Shown here piece by piece: positions 36,082 to 44,822 of a stretch of DNA of 64,000 nucleotides (the first letter of the stretch is position 1; each line of letters starts with the position of its first letter). Source of the DNA: Bacteroidota bacterium (GTDB lineage Bacteria > Bacteroidota > Bacteroidia > AKYH767-A > 2013-40CM-41-45); assembly GCA_016720655.1 (NCBI GenBank), contig JADKKE010000033.1, forward strand, positions 180,217 to 244,216, given 5' to 3'. The notes beneath the pieces were generated by a model. That model did no database searches. It was not told where the DNA came from and worked only from the letters and a program-made list of their open reading frames with translations. A program made the translations under genes and the position numbers.

Positions 36082-38049
36082 ATGTGCACAACAAAATACC
36101 TCTTCGTTCTGGCAAAAATGCTTCTGCTCATTGGTTTTTTTTCCTTTGAAATCGCCGCGCAACCAAAAACATTTCTCAAAACATACAATTCAGGAAACTG
36201 TGGATTTTCAGTTCGTGAAGTAAACTCGAATTCGTATGCTGTCGCAGGGGGAACCGGATTGTATTACAACTATCATTTTTTCATGATGTCTCCGATCGTT
36301 TCGACAAACGTTCATTTATTCAAAGCGAACGTGGACGGACTTTTAATGTGGGAGAAAATTTTCAGTGCTCCCGGATCGCGAACGCTTGCTACCTGGATGG
36401 AGCTGACCCAAGACAGTGGTTTTATCCTAACCGGCCACATGAATCAGGATGTAATTTGGCCTCCGGATAGCAACGATATATTTTTAATGAAAACAGATTC
36501 TTCCGGAACAATTCAATGGTCTAAAAAACTCGATACCGGAAAAGATGAGCTTGCCTATTGTGTTCGACAGACAAACGATGGTGGTTATATAGTTTCCGGT
36601 TTTCATGACGCACTTCCGGTGAGTCTTGCAGGGGCAACATATGCAATGCTCACCAAAACAGATTCGAACGGAAATGTACTGTGGAATAAAAAATACTCTC
36701 TGGCCGTTCGTGATCTTGATACAGGCGAAGCATTGGTATGGGTTGTGAGACAAACAGCAGACGGAGGTTATGTACTTGTGGGGACCACAGCGGGTTCTCA
36801 CGCTGCAGATCTTTATGTGATCCGCACCGATTCAAATGGTGATTTGGTCTGGGCTAAATCCTACGAACACGACAACAGTTCATTGCGTTTTTCGATGGGT
36901 CTTGATATTCTTGAAAGTCTGTCTGGAGATTTTGTTATTGCAGGATCTCTTGATAAAGACCAGACACTCACACAATACAATTACCCCTATATTTTAAAAA
37001 TCAGCAGCACCGGAACCTTAATAACAGCAAAGTTTTTTGATTCAGTTCCTGTTCAGGTTTTTCAAAGCGGTTTTTCATCGGTCGAACAAACACCCGATGG
37101 AGGTTTTTTCTTTACCGGAATGGGTGGCTATGGTGGGTTTGGCGATCAGGCTCAATTGCTCAAGACCGATGTCGATTTCAATATGCAATGGTCGAGACAG
37201 TATTCCTTTGACGGGATTGCAACAATGGGTTCCAGATCCGGGCGTAGTACGAGCGATGGTTGTTATGTTTTTACCGGAAAACGTCAGTTCGCAGGAACAG
37301 CATTGTTGAAAACAGATCCCTTTGGTCTGGTGCCCTGTAAATCTCCGGGAACATTAGTGGAACTCATTCCATCGATTCTTGAGGTGAACAGATTTCCGTC
37401 CTCTCTTTCCGGAATCAATGCAAGTAATGTTCCGTTTATCACACTCCCCGGCCTGGTGGATACGACAACTGTTTGTCCACTTTCTCTTGCCATCTTACCT
37501 GTAGAATTGTTGTCATTCACTGCATCCCCCGTGCAGGGAAATCAGGTTGCTGTGGACTGGCAGACAGCTTCTGAAATCAACAATGATTATTTTCTTGTCG
37601 AGAAAAGTGTCGACGGAAATAATTTTACAGGCATAGGCATTGTAAAAGGTTCAGGGAATTCGACGGAAACTCGGAAGTACAGATTACTCGATGAAAATTT
37701 AGATCCGGATCCTATACTTTATTACAGGTTGGAGCAATTCGATTTCGATGGGAACAATCATTTTTCAAAAGTTATTCCTGTCAGAATTTTCAATGAAGAC
37801 TTGAAGATTGTATCAATTCAGAGTGATTGGTATTCTCAAAAACTCACGATAAACATACAATGCAATTCGACTAACAGTCTGTCGACTACGCTTACCGACA
37901 TGCTCGGAAGAACGATTTCCTTGAAGTCATATGTTTCCGGAAATGGAATGCACTCAATTTATTTTCCTGTACAAACACTATCAAGAGGTGTATATGTTCT
38001 GACTTTGAGCGATGGACTAACTGTACTGTCCCGCAAATTGATCTGGTAA
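36082..38049 (+). CDS. T9SS type A secreted beta-propeller protein
   Basis: A 655-residue protein with an N-terminal signal peptide (about 1-27, ending AAQ). Repeated blades of about 55-60 residues carry TxDSGFILTGH, TNDGGYIVSGFHD, TADGGYVLVGTT and TPDGGFFFTGMGG, with alternating LMKTDSSGTIQW, LTKTDSNGNVLWNK, VIRTDSNGDLVWAK phrases: a propeller of six or seven blades. A linker with AILPVELLSFTASPVQGNQV leads to a fibronectin-like module (DWQTASEINNDYFLVEKS ... YYRLEQFDFDGN), and the last ~75 residues form a T9SS type A sorting domain ending GVYVLTLSDGLTVLSRKLIW. It is exported through T9SS; a ligand is not known. It stands alone between two gaps over 300 bases. Confidence 0.88.
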   Translation: MCTTKYLFVLAKMLLLIGFFSFEIAAQPKTFLKTYNSGNCGFSVREVNSNSYAVAGGTGLYYNYHFFMMSPIVSTNVHLFKANVDGLLMWEKIFSAPGSRTLATWMELTQDSGFILTGHMNQDVIWPPDSNDIFLMKTDSSGTIQWSKKLDTGKDELAYCVRQTNDGGYIVSGFHDALPVSLAGATYAMLTKTDSNGNVLWNKKYSLAVRDLDTGEALVWVVRQTADGGYVLVGTTAGSHAADLYVIRTDSNGDLVWAKSYEHDNSSLRFSMGLDILESLSGDFVIAGSLDKDQTLTQYNYPYILKISSTGTLITAKFFDSVPVQVFQSGFSSVEQTPDGGFFFTGMGGYGGFGDQAQLLKTDVDFNMQWSRQYSFDGIATMGSRSGRSTSDGCYVFTGKRQFAGTALLKTDPFGLVPCKSPGTLVELIPSILEVNRFPSSLSGINASNVPFITLPGLVDTTTVCPLSLAILPVELLSFTASPVQGNQVAVDWQTASEINNDYFLVEKSVDGNNFTGIGIVKGSGNSTETRKYRLLDENLDPDPILYYRLEQFDFDGNNHFSKVIPVRIFNEDLKIVSIQSDWYSQKLTINIQCNSTNSLSTTLTDMLGRTISLKSYVSGNGMHSIYFPVQTLSRGVYVLTLSDGLTVLSRKLIW

Positions 38050-38462
38050 TTTAATTTCGCTTTATTAATTTGCCCCTTACTTCGGTATTTCCGGAATCAC
38101 ATCAACCCCTTCCTCTCATTATTTGGTTAACCTTGTCCTTTGAATTTTTTTTTGGTTTAACCTTTTCAGGACAAAGAAAAATACAAATTTCATTTTTATA
38201 ATTTCGATCCACTGGATTATTGTTGGATAAGCTGAAGTGTTTAAGTTTAGCGTTCAATAAGATTCGCTTGAACATTTCAGCATTTCTCAGATGTGTTTTT
38301 TTAAATTATAGTGTGATTTTCCATTGATTTGTCAGGCGAATCTGTTAACACTGCTCTGTGAAAAAGAACTTGCGAGAGGATGGTACCAGCGTTCTTATTT
38401 CCCAATCTTTACCAGATTAATCGTCTGACCATTTCACTGGATTCGTTCATCTTGCCAACTGT
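38050..38462. other. Intergenic region with an inverted repeat
   Basis: In this 413-base gap GGTTAACC (38125-38132) is followed by TTGTCCT and, about 30 bases on, by AGGACAA (38168-38174), which can pair as a hairpin across an A/T-rich loop. The string GTTAACC-N3-TCCTTT recurs at 40543. A promoter for the gene at 38463 is expected here but none is clear. Confidence 0.4.
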
Positions 38463-39905
38463 ATGAAAAAGAAGCATTTCATAGTTTTTATTTTTTCTTT
38501 ATTTTTTTGTATTCAAAATTTGTTAGCGCAATCTACATTGAATACAATGAGTGACGTGAATAACGTATTTGAAGAAGTTGAATTCAAAGTGATGTTGCAA
38601 ACCGATATGCAAAAAGCGGAATCCCTGGATCTGCCATCGAAAAAATATTTTATATCAATGAGTAATTACATTGATTTAAATGTGATCGGGAAAGGGAAGT
38701 CGCTTGTTTTGAGTTCTGATAAAATTACAACATTTATTCTTTCGCAATTAGGTACAGTGAATTCCGCTGAGCAACTCGGAGAAAAATTACTGAATGCATA
38801 CATCAACGAAGAATTTTCGGAAACGGAAAAAAAGGCTGGCAACGAGAAAGAGAAACCCAAGGTGTCATTGGGCGGATATTTTGTTACAGAATATGAATAC
38901 CACCAGGAGCCCGATGGTGTTTTTCATTCTATGTTGGAAATCAATCAAACCAGGATTTTTGTGGCAGCCGAGATCAATTCTTCGGACCAGAAAAATCGAA
39001 TTTCATTTTTAGGAGAATGGAATCCGATCCCGGAAGAAGTAATTCATCAGGTTGACGAGGTTACCTTTGTTCGCGACTCTGTCGCCTATACAATTAGTAA
39101 TCCCGGAGACAATGGAGGAATGATTCACATGGGTTCAGACGAAATGATTCCATTTGAACGCTTGTATGTAAAAGTTGCGAATGTTGCAGGGACAAAAGTA
39201 AACGTCACAGCAGGCCAATTCAGAAATCCATTTGGTTTCTGGAGTGATTATACATCACACAGAAATTTTACATCTACAAAAGGCAATCAGCTGGTGAATG
39301 GTTTTGCACTTAAAAAGATAGATCTGGGAGTAAAGCTTGATGGAGAATTGAAAGGAGGCTGGGAGTGGGCCGCAGCGATCATGCATGGCAGACTTTCCCG
39401 CACATCTCCACTCAGCAGGGAGGATACTGACGACATGAAAGATTTTTGTGGTCATCTTCGGTACAATGCAAAAAAATTCTCACTCGGAGCATCGGCATAT
39501 TTGGCTGAATTCAATACCAAACGCATTGCCCTTGGTCTCGATTACCAGGTAAATTTCAAAAAAATTACTATCAGCGGGGAAACTGTTTATCAACGAAATT
39601 CGAATCCATCAGAAATATTTTCAGGCATTGATGATTTGAAAGAGTTTAAATCACTTTCTTCATACCTTCAGTTTGATCTTGAACTATCACACAAATTTCA
39701 TTTGTATGGCTTGTATGAAATATGGGATTTCCGGGTTGATAATGTACTGGTCGCACCGAATCCGGAAGCCAAACTATTTCATGGAATCAAATATATTTTT
39801 AACAACAATTTACATTGGATGGTCATCGAATATGGACATATGTTTCATAAAGGATATGACAAAGGCTTTACACACTTCTCAACGTCGGTTGATTTGACAT
39901 TTTGA
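38463..39905 (+). CDS. Outer-membrane porin-like beta-barrel protein
   Basis: A 480-residue protein with a signal peptide ending LLAQ (residue 23). The first 120 residues form a soluble domain (NVIGKGKSLVLSSDKITT). The rest is built of alternating strands such as VSLGGYFVTEYEYHQEPD, VNVTAGQFRNPFGFWSDYTS, LGVKLDGELKGGWEWAAAIM, FSLGASAYLAEFN and a final STSVDLTF with terminal Phe. GQFRNPFGFWSDYT and the 'HGR...' turn resemble the phosphate-selective porin O/P type of barrel, but the family assignment is loose. It is followed after 13 bases by a YfiR-family gene, and the pair is probably co-transcribed. Confidence 0.68.
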   Translation: MKKKHFIVFIFSLFFCIQNLLAQSTLNTMSDVNNVFEEVEFKVMLQTDMQKAESLDLPSKKYFISMSNYIDLNVIGKGKSLVLSSDKITTFILSQLGTVNSAEQLGEKLLNAYINEEFSETEKKAGNEKEKPKVSLGGYFVTEYEYHQEPDGVFHSMLEINQTRIFVAAEINSSDQKNRISFLGEWNPIPEEVIHQVDEVTFVRDSVAYTISNPGDNGGMIHMGSDEMIPFERLYVKVANVAGTKVNVTAGQFRNPFGFWSDYTSHRNFTSTKGNQLVNGFALKKIDLGVKLDGELKGGWEWAAAIMHGRLSRTSPLSREDTDDMKDFCGHLRYNAKKFSLGASAYLAEFNTKRIALGLDYQVNFKKITISGETVYQRNSNPSEIFSGIDDLKEFKSLSSYLQFDLELSHKFHLYGLYEIWDFRVDNVLVAPNPEAKLFHGIKYIFNNNLHWMVIEYGHMFHKGYDKGFTHFSTSVDLTF

Positions 39906-39918
39906 ACACGATCCGAAA

Positions 39919-40440
39919 ATGAAGAAATATTTTCGCTTTATTCTACTCTACCTTTTCATCGTCTTACCCGGGGCGAATGCAGGAATTTTGCAAAACAATT
40001 ATAAGTTCGAAGCCATTTATATTTATTCTTTTACAAAATACATCAGTTGGCCTTACCATGCCATCGGAAATCAATTTGTTATTGGTGTGTATGGGTATTC
40101 TCCAATCAGCATGGAATTGTCAACAGCAACTGCGGGGAAACAAGTGGGAAATAAAAATATTGTCGTAAAAGTATTTAATGCATTAGAGGAAATTGAAAAT
40201 TGTCAGGTGTTGTTTGTCACTACTGAATTTGAAAATGAAATCCCCGAATTAACTGTACTGGCAAATTCTAAGCACATTCTGATTGTCACTCAGGGCCAAC
40301 AAATGACTCAAAAAGGTGCCGGGATTAATCTGGTGAAAATCGATGGGAAGCAGAAATTTGAACTCAGCGAAACCATTTTAAAAAACGCAGGCCTCAAGAT
40401 TTCCAATCAATTGCTACCGCTTGCAATACTTGTTAAATAG
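39919..40440 (+). CDS. YfiR-family (DUF4154) periplasmic protein
   Basis: A 173-residue protein with a signal peptide ending GANA (residue 21). The DUF4154 core starts with YKFEAIYIYSFTKYISWPYH (the 'K.A.I..F..Y..WP' motif), then FVIGVYGYSP, the CQVLFV strand, a middle block HILIVTQGQQMTQKGAGINL and FELSETILKNAGLKISNQLL. In gammaproteobacteria YfiR is a periplasmic repressor of the diguanylate cyclase YfiN; the key partner is absent here, so regulation of c-di-GMP is not claimed. In Bacteroidota, DUF4154 proteins lie next to outer-membrane barrels, as here. A link to the upstream barrel is inferred from the 13-base gap. Confidence 0.88.
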   Translation: MKKYFRFILLYLFIVLPGANAGILQNNYKFEAIYIYSFTKYISWPYHAIGNQFVIGVYGYSPISMELSTATAGKQVGNKNIVVKVFNALEEIENCQVLFVTTEFENEIPELTVLANSKHILIVTQGQQMTQKGAGINLVKIDGKQKFELSETILKNAGLKISNQLLPLAILVK

Positions 40441-40669
40441 TAAGGAAAATGAACAATCCTATTCAAGGTCAATAACATGAATTCATAATTCAGGTTCTGC
40501 AGGATCCCAAAAAACAGAAGAGTTTCGAATTGTTTACATTTAGTTAACCTGATCCTTTAGGTTTAATCAACAGTGTTGTCTAATTTTGAACGCCCGAAAC
40601 ATAAGTCAAACACTTTGCATTTAAATCGGAGGAATTGGCAGATTGTTAAAATTTCTACCTTAATCAAAC

Positions 40670-41569
40670 CTGAACTCGTACCGCTCCGCAGCTATTGATA
40701 TTGGTTCGAATGCCGTGAGACTCTTGCTCTGCAATGTAGTCGAAGAACACGGAATCACACATTTTAAAAAAGGTGAGTTGATCCGGATCCCTTTGAGGCT
40801 TGGAGAGGATGTTTTTAATTCAGGGAAGATTTCTTCTGCAAGAGCAATACGGTTTCAAAAAACGATGCATGCATTTAAATTACTCATCGATGTTTTTGAA
40901 CCGATCTCTTTTCGGGCTTGTGCTACAGCTTCCATGAGGGAGGCTTCGAATGGGGAAGAGTTGGTAAGACAAATCCAAAAAGAGTGCGGACTGAAAATTG
41001 AAATTATTTCCGGAAAAGAAGAAGCTGAATTAATTTACTCAAATCATATAGAAGAAGAGCTCGATCACGATCGTTCCTATTTGTATATTGATGTTGGAGG
41101 CGGGAGTACAGAATTGACATTATTCGATCGTGGCGTTTGTATCGTTTCCCAGTCTTTCAATATCGGAACCTTACGTTGGTTACAAGGGAAGAGTACAAAA
41201 GAGCAATGGGAAGAATTTAAGGCCTGGGTAAAGAAAATTTCCGAAAACCATGGCCCTTTAATCGCCATTGGATCCGGTGGGAATATTAATAAAATTTTTA
41301 AAATGCTCGGAAGGAAAGACAAGCCACTTCCATTTCCTGTACTTAAAGAGTTGTACGATGAAATGAAAATTCATTCAGTAGAAGAAAGAATGGAAATCTG
41401 GGGCCTCAATCCGGATAGAGCTGACGTTATCGTACCGGCAGCGAAAATATTTTTAGGCGTTATGAAAGCGGCACAAATTGAAGAAATTATTGTCCCACAG
41501 ATTGGGCTGGCAGACGGAATCATTCATCAACTTCATGAGCAGAATTCACGTCTTGTGCAATTGAAATAA
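40670..41569 (+). CDS. ppx: Ppx/GppA-family exopolyphosphatase/guanosine pentaphosphatase
   Basis: A 299-residue protein with the ASKHA fold. The first phosphate-binding loop YRSAAIDIGSNAVRLLLCNV lies upstream of the GTG at 40715, so the real start must be earlier. In frame the only codon before the first motif that could start it is CTG at 40670 (CTG AAC TCG TAC CGC); ATG is expected there, so either a rare CTG start or a one-base change is involved. Further motifs: FRACATASMREASNGEELV, IISGKEEAELIY, YLYIDVGGGSTELTLF (second phosphate-binding motif) and IAIGSGGNINKI. The length of about 300 residues fits the short Ppx type without the C-terminal HD domain. It hydrolyses polyphosphate or pppGpp, linked to the stringent and phosphate responses. 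The stop lies four bases before that of the convergent oxidase gene. Confidence 0.87.
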   Translation: MNSYRSAAIDIGSNAVRLLLCNVVEEHGITHFKKGELIRIPLRLGEDVFNSGKISSARAIRFQKTMHAFKLLIDVFEPISFRACATASMREASNGEELVRQIQKECGLKIEIISGKEEAELIYSNHIEEELDHDRSYLYIDVGGGSTELTLFDRGVCIVSQSFNIGTLRWLQGKSTKEQWEEFKAWVKKISENHGPLIAIGSGGNINKIFKMLGRKDKPLPFPVLKELYDEMKIHSVEERMEIWGLNPDRADVIVPAAKIFLGVMKAAQIEEIIVPQIGLADGIIHQLHEQNSRLVQLK

Positions 41570-41573
41570 CTTC

Positions 41574-43271
41574 TTATTTAAGTTTTAGAAATTTAGTAGT
41601 TAGCAGCTGTCCATCGATCTCGGTGCGGATGATATATGTACCCTGATCAAGGCGAGAAACATTCAGTTCTTGATTCTGTTCATCGACAATCCACTCTTGA
41701 GTTGAGATAATTTTTCCAAATACATTCCAAATTTCTGTGTGACATTTTTTTCCGACAGAAAGGGAAGGCAACTGCAGTTTAAGATTGTTTTGAGTCACAG
41801 GATTTGGCCATACTGAAATGGCATTTGAAGATTCGCCTTCTTCTATGCCGGTTCCGGAAGACACCAGAAATTGCCCCATCATGCCATCATCTTCGTGCAT
41901 TAGGATATGACAATGATACATATATGGAATTGCAGGGTCTGAATAATCTTCGAACTTCATGATTAGTCGAACGGTTTCATTTGGAAGAAGCAACACATCA
42001 TCTTTGAATCCCAATTCTTGAGGAGGAGGAATAATTCCATCACGGTCAAGAATGAAAAACTGGACATCATGAATATGAAATGGATGTGCCATCATACTTT
42101 GATTTGAAATTGACCAAACTTCAATGTGATTCAGTGGAACCGTGTAATCAATCCGCATCATGTCGAAGGATTGGCCATTGAAATAAAATGGTCCTTCATA
42201 GGAAGTGCTGCTCTGTGGGGTGATAGTGATCCAGCGTGTCTCATTGGAAAAAGCTTCTAACAGTGGCGTGACCTGGACAAGGGAAGAGGGTATCGAATTC
42301 ACGGCTGTTGAAGTTGGAGAAACAACATCGATCCGGAGAATATTAAAATCAACTCCATTCAAGGGGCAATCCCAGGTGCTGTCCATTCCTGAAATCAATG
42401 GCCCACCATGGACACCCATCGGAAATTCAGAAGCGTAACTCATCAGATAAATAGTTTGTCCAAAGTAATGAAGCAGATCTATAAGAATTTCTGCTCTTTC
42501 ACCCGGCGATAAACGAATCCGTGTTGTACTTACCGGTGCTTGCAACAAACCCCCATCGCTTGCAATAATGGAAAATGGAATATTTCCACTAAATCCAAAA
42601 TTAAAATTTCTGGATTGTGACGCATTGAGAAGACGCAATCGTACGACCTGACGGGGAAGATTGATTTGTGGATTGACTGTTCCATTTACCAATAGAATGC
42701 TATCGTTCATGCCTCTCCAGAGGACCTGGTTCATGGAATCAAATTGTTGAGTCTGCACAATGATTGGAAAATCATCGACACCATATGTTCTTGGGAGGTT
42801 GAGCGTAGATTCTACACTGTCGCGAACAATAATTAATCCTGCCGCACCGCGCATTGCTTGTTCACCTGTTCGCATGTGAAGATGTGGATGATACCAATAG
42901 GTTGCGGCATTATTTTTTACTGTGAACTGAGCAAGCCAGCTTGTGTTCGGGAGAATCACCGTATGCGGACCACCATCTGCAACCGCCGGAACATGCAATC
43001 CATGCCAATGCACAGTACTGGTATCCATCAGTTGGTTTTCAACGGTTAGACTTACAAAATCACCTTTGTTCAGAATCAGCGTGGGACCGAGATAAGAATA
43101 AGAATTGAATGCATTGGTAAATGTTTTTGTTCCGTTTATAAATGCAGTACTATCAGCATGTAGACGCAAGAGTATACTCGTACCGGAAAGTGTATCCGGA
43201 ATTGCTATCGGATTTTGTGCAGAAGCGAAAAGGGAAAATCCGGTTAATAAAGCTGCAATAAAAAATTTCAT
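41574..43271 (-). CDS. Secreted multicopper oxidase with T9SS tail
   Basis: A 565-residue protein with signal peptide (1-18) and three cupredoxin domains. Four copper-binding motifs are complete: HWHG (about 87), WYHPHLH (about 127), HPFHIH (about 396) and HCHILMHEDDGMM (about 453). They include the Cys and the His residues of the type 1 site and the trinuclear centre. It oxidises a phenolic, amine or metal substrate (such as Cu+ or Mn2+) while reducing O2 to water; which one cannot be said. The C-terminal ~80 residues (WPNPVTQNNLKLQLPS ... GTYIIRTEIDGQLLTTKF) are a T9SS sorting domain, so the enzyme is probably exported to the surface or medium, unlike the usual periplasmic CueO. Confidence 0.93.
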   Translation of the reverse strand: MKFFIAALLTGFSLFASAQNPIAIPDTLSGTSILLRLHADSTAFINGTKTFTNAFNSYSYLGPTLILNKGDFVSLTVENQLMDTSTVHWHGLHVPAVADGGPHTVILPNTSWLAQFTVKNNAATYWYHPHLHMRTGEQAMRGAAGLIIVRDSVESTLNLPRTYGVDDFPIIVQTQQFDSMNQVLWRGMNDSILLVNGTVNPQINLPRQVVRLRLLNASQSRNFNFGFSGNIPFSIIASDGGLLQAPVSTTRIRLSPGERAEILIDLLHYFGQTIYLMSYASEFPMGVHGGPLISGMDSTWDCPLNGVDFNILRIDVVSPTSTAVNSIPSSLVQVTPLLEAFSNETRWITITPQSSTSYEGPFYFNGQSFDMMRIDYTVPLNHIEVWSISNQSMMAHPFHIHDVQFFILDRDGIIPPPQELGFKDDVLLLPNETVRLIMKFEDYSDPAIPYMYHCHILMHEDDGMMGQFLVSSGTGIEEGESSNAISVWPNPVTQNNLKLQLPSLSVGKKCHTEIWNVFGKIISTQEWIVDEQNQELNVSRLDQGTYIIRTEIDGQLLTTKFLKLK

Positions 43272-43349
43272 TTTTTAAATTTCATTTCCTGAACAGAAAG
43301 ACTGTCATTTTGGGAACATTTATTTTGTACCAAAATTACAATTCAATAG

Positions 43350-44822
43350 TTAACGAACCAATGTTACATGTCCAATAAACCGATGCAGTTTTCCATTGTA
43401 ATCGTGAACATTAATGATGTATTCATATACATCATTTTGACAAAGGGCTCCATTCCCGAAGAAAGTTCCATCCCAGGCCATTCCCGGTAAGTTGGAATGA
43501 AAAATTTTCACACCCCAACGATCAATGATCCACATGTCGTAATCGATGAATCCAATTCCCTGAGCAATAAATGTTTCGTTGATACCATCCTTATTAGGAG
43601 TAAATGCATTGGGAATGTAAATAGCAAATTCCTGTTCCACTTTCAGGATGCTGTATATCGTATCTGTACATCCGCCATTGTTGGTGACAATGAGTTGAAC
43701 TATATACGAACCTGTATCAGGATAAATATGTGAAGGACTTGATTCGGCAGATGTCGCAGACCCATCTCCAAAATTCCATTCCCAGTAATTTGCATCAATA
43801 CTGTTGTCGTTGAAAAATATTTCAGGATTGTAACTCGAGACAACATTGGACGATTGATAAAAAGCAGCGGTAGGGAAACCATGCACAATCACAGTATTTT
43901 CAACAGTAACCGTATCCGCACATCCTTCCGGAGAAATTATTGCCAATGAAATATCGTAATGTCCGGGCTGTTCGTAGATATGTGAGGGATTGGAGTCAGT
44001 GGAAAGTGTATTGTCATCCAAATTCCAAAAATAGGAAGAACCGGACTGCTGCGGATAGTAATTTTGAAATTCAACAGCTACAGGCATACAGCCCTGGATC
44101 TGGTGTGGGAGAAAATCAACCAAAGGAAGTGGGTGAACAATAACACTCACAGTATCCTTTGCAACCGGAGAACAGCCATCTGAAACCGTAACAATAAAAG
44201 TAGAATCCGATTCGGGATGAACCGAAGCGTCGGCAGTGATAATACTGCTGTCGTTCCATGCATACTGATAGGGTCCGCCATTTCCTCCTCCGGCCAGAGC
44301 GGAAATAGTTGTAGACTCACCAAAACATATTTCCGGAATAATATCTGCAATTACTGATAAGGCCGGGTGTACAGTAACCACGATTGAATCCGGATCAAGT
44401 GAACAATTGTTAGAATCCAGAACAATCACAGTATAGATTGTTGTTATGGCAGGTGAAACGATTAGTGAATCTCCGGGGTCACCCGTGTTCCAGAGAAAAT
44501 TATACGGTGGAGTTCCTCCGCTGGCATTGGCTGTCAACACAGTTTCCTGGCCGATGCATTTTGTTACAGGTCCGGAACAATTTAAATTTAGCGCCGGTGG
44601 TTCATCGATTGTTACAGAAGTAGTGATCGTGCATCCGAAGGAATCCGTGACTGTAACAGTATAGTCACCGGCATGCAGGTTTGTTGCTTCACTGTTTGTA
44701 TATCCACCCGGTGTCCATGAATATTGAAATGGACTTGTACCTCCTGAAGCAATCACAGCAACAGATCCCTGTGCAGAGTCTTTACACAATGCCGGAGTAC
44801 TGCTTGTTATGGCAAGTAGCAA
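43350..44822 (-). CDS. PKD/SprB giant with CHU_C gliding-motility C-terminus, second segment
   Basis: This is the C-terminal segment of the gene at 44807-47992, joined by adding one T at about 44833. Domains: a SprB repeat (SGGTSPFQYSWTPGGYTNSE ... GCTITTSVTI); PKD-like Ig repeats (SGGTPPYNFLWNTG, NGGPYQYAWNDS); two PKD domains (SYFWNLDDNTLSTDSNPSHI and NYWEWNFGDGSATSAESSPS); and the CHU_C/T9SS type B sorting domain with YIPNAFTPNKDGINETF, YDMWIIDRWGVKIF and DVYEYIINVHDYNGK, ending FIGHVTLVR. Type B sorting domains are anchored differently from the type A tails in this window. It is likely a surface adhesin or motility-related protein. Confidence 0.9.
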   Translation of the reverse strand: MLLAITSSTPALCKDSAQGSVAVIASGGTSPFQYSWTPGGYTNSEATNLHAGDYTVTVTDSFGCTITTSVTIDEPPALNLNCSGPVTKCIGQETVLTANASGGTPPYNFLWNTGDPGDSLIVSPAITTIYTVIVLDSNNCSLDPDSIVVTVHPALSVIADIIPEICFGESTTISALAGGGNGGPYQYAWNDSSIITADASVHPESDSTFIVTVSDGCSPVAKDTVSVIVHPLPLVDFLPHQIQGCMPVAVEFQNYYPQQSGSSYFWNLDDNTLSTDSNPSHIYEQPGHYDISLAIISPEGCADTVTVENTVIVHGFPTAAFYQSSNVVSSYNPEIFFNDNSIDANYWEWNFGDGSATSAESSPSHIYPDTGSYIVQLIVTNNGGCTDTIYSILKVEQEFAIYIPNAFTPNKDGINETFIAQGIGFIDYDMWIIDRWGVKIFHSNLPGMAWDGTFFGNGALCQNDVYEYIINVHDYNGKLHRFIGHVTLVR

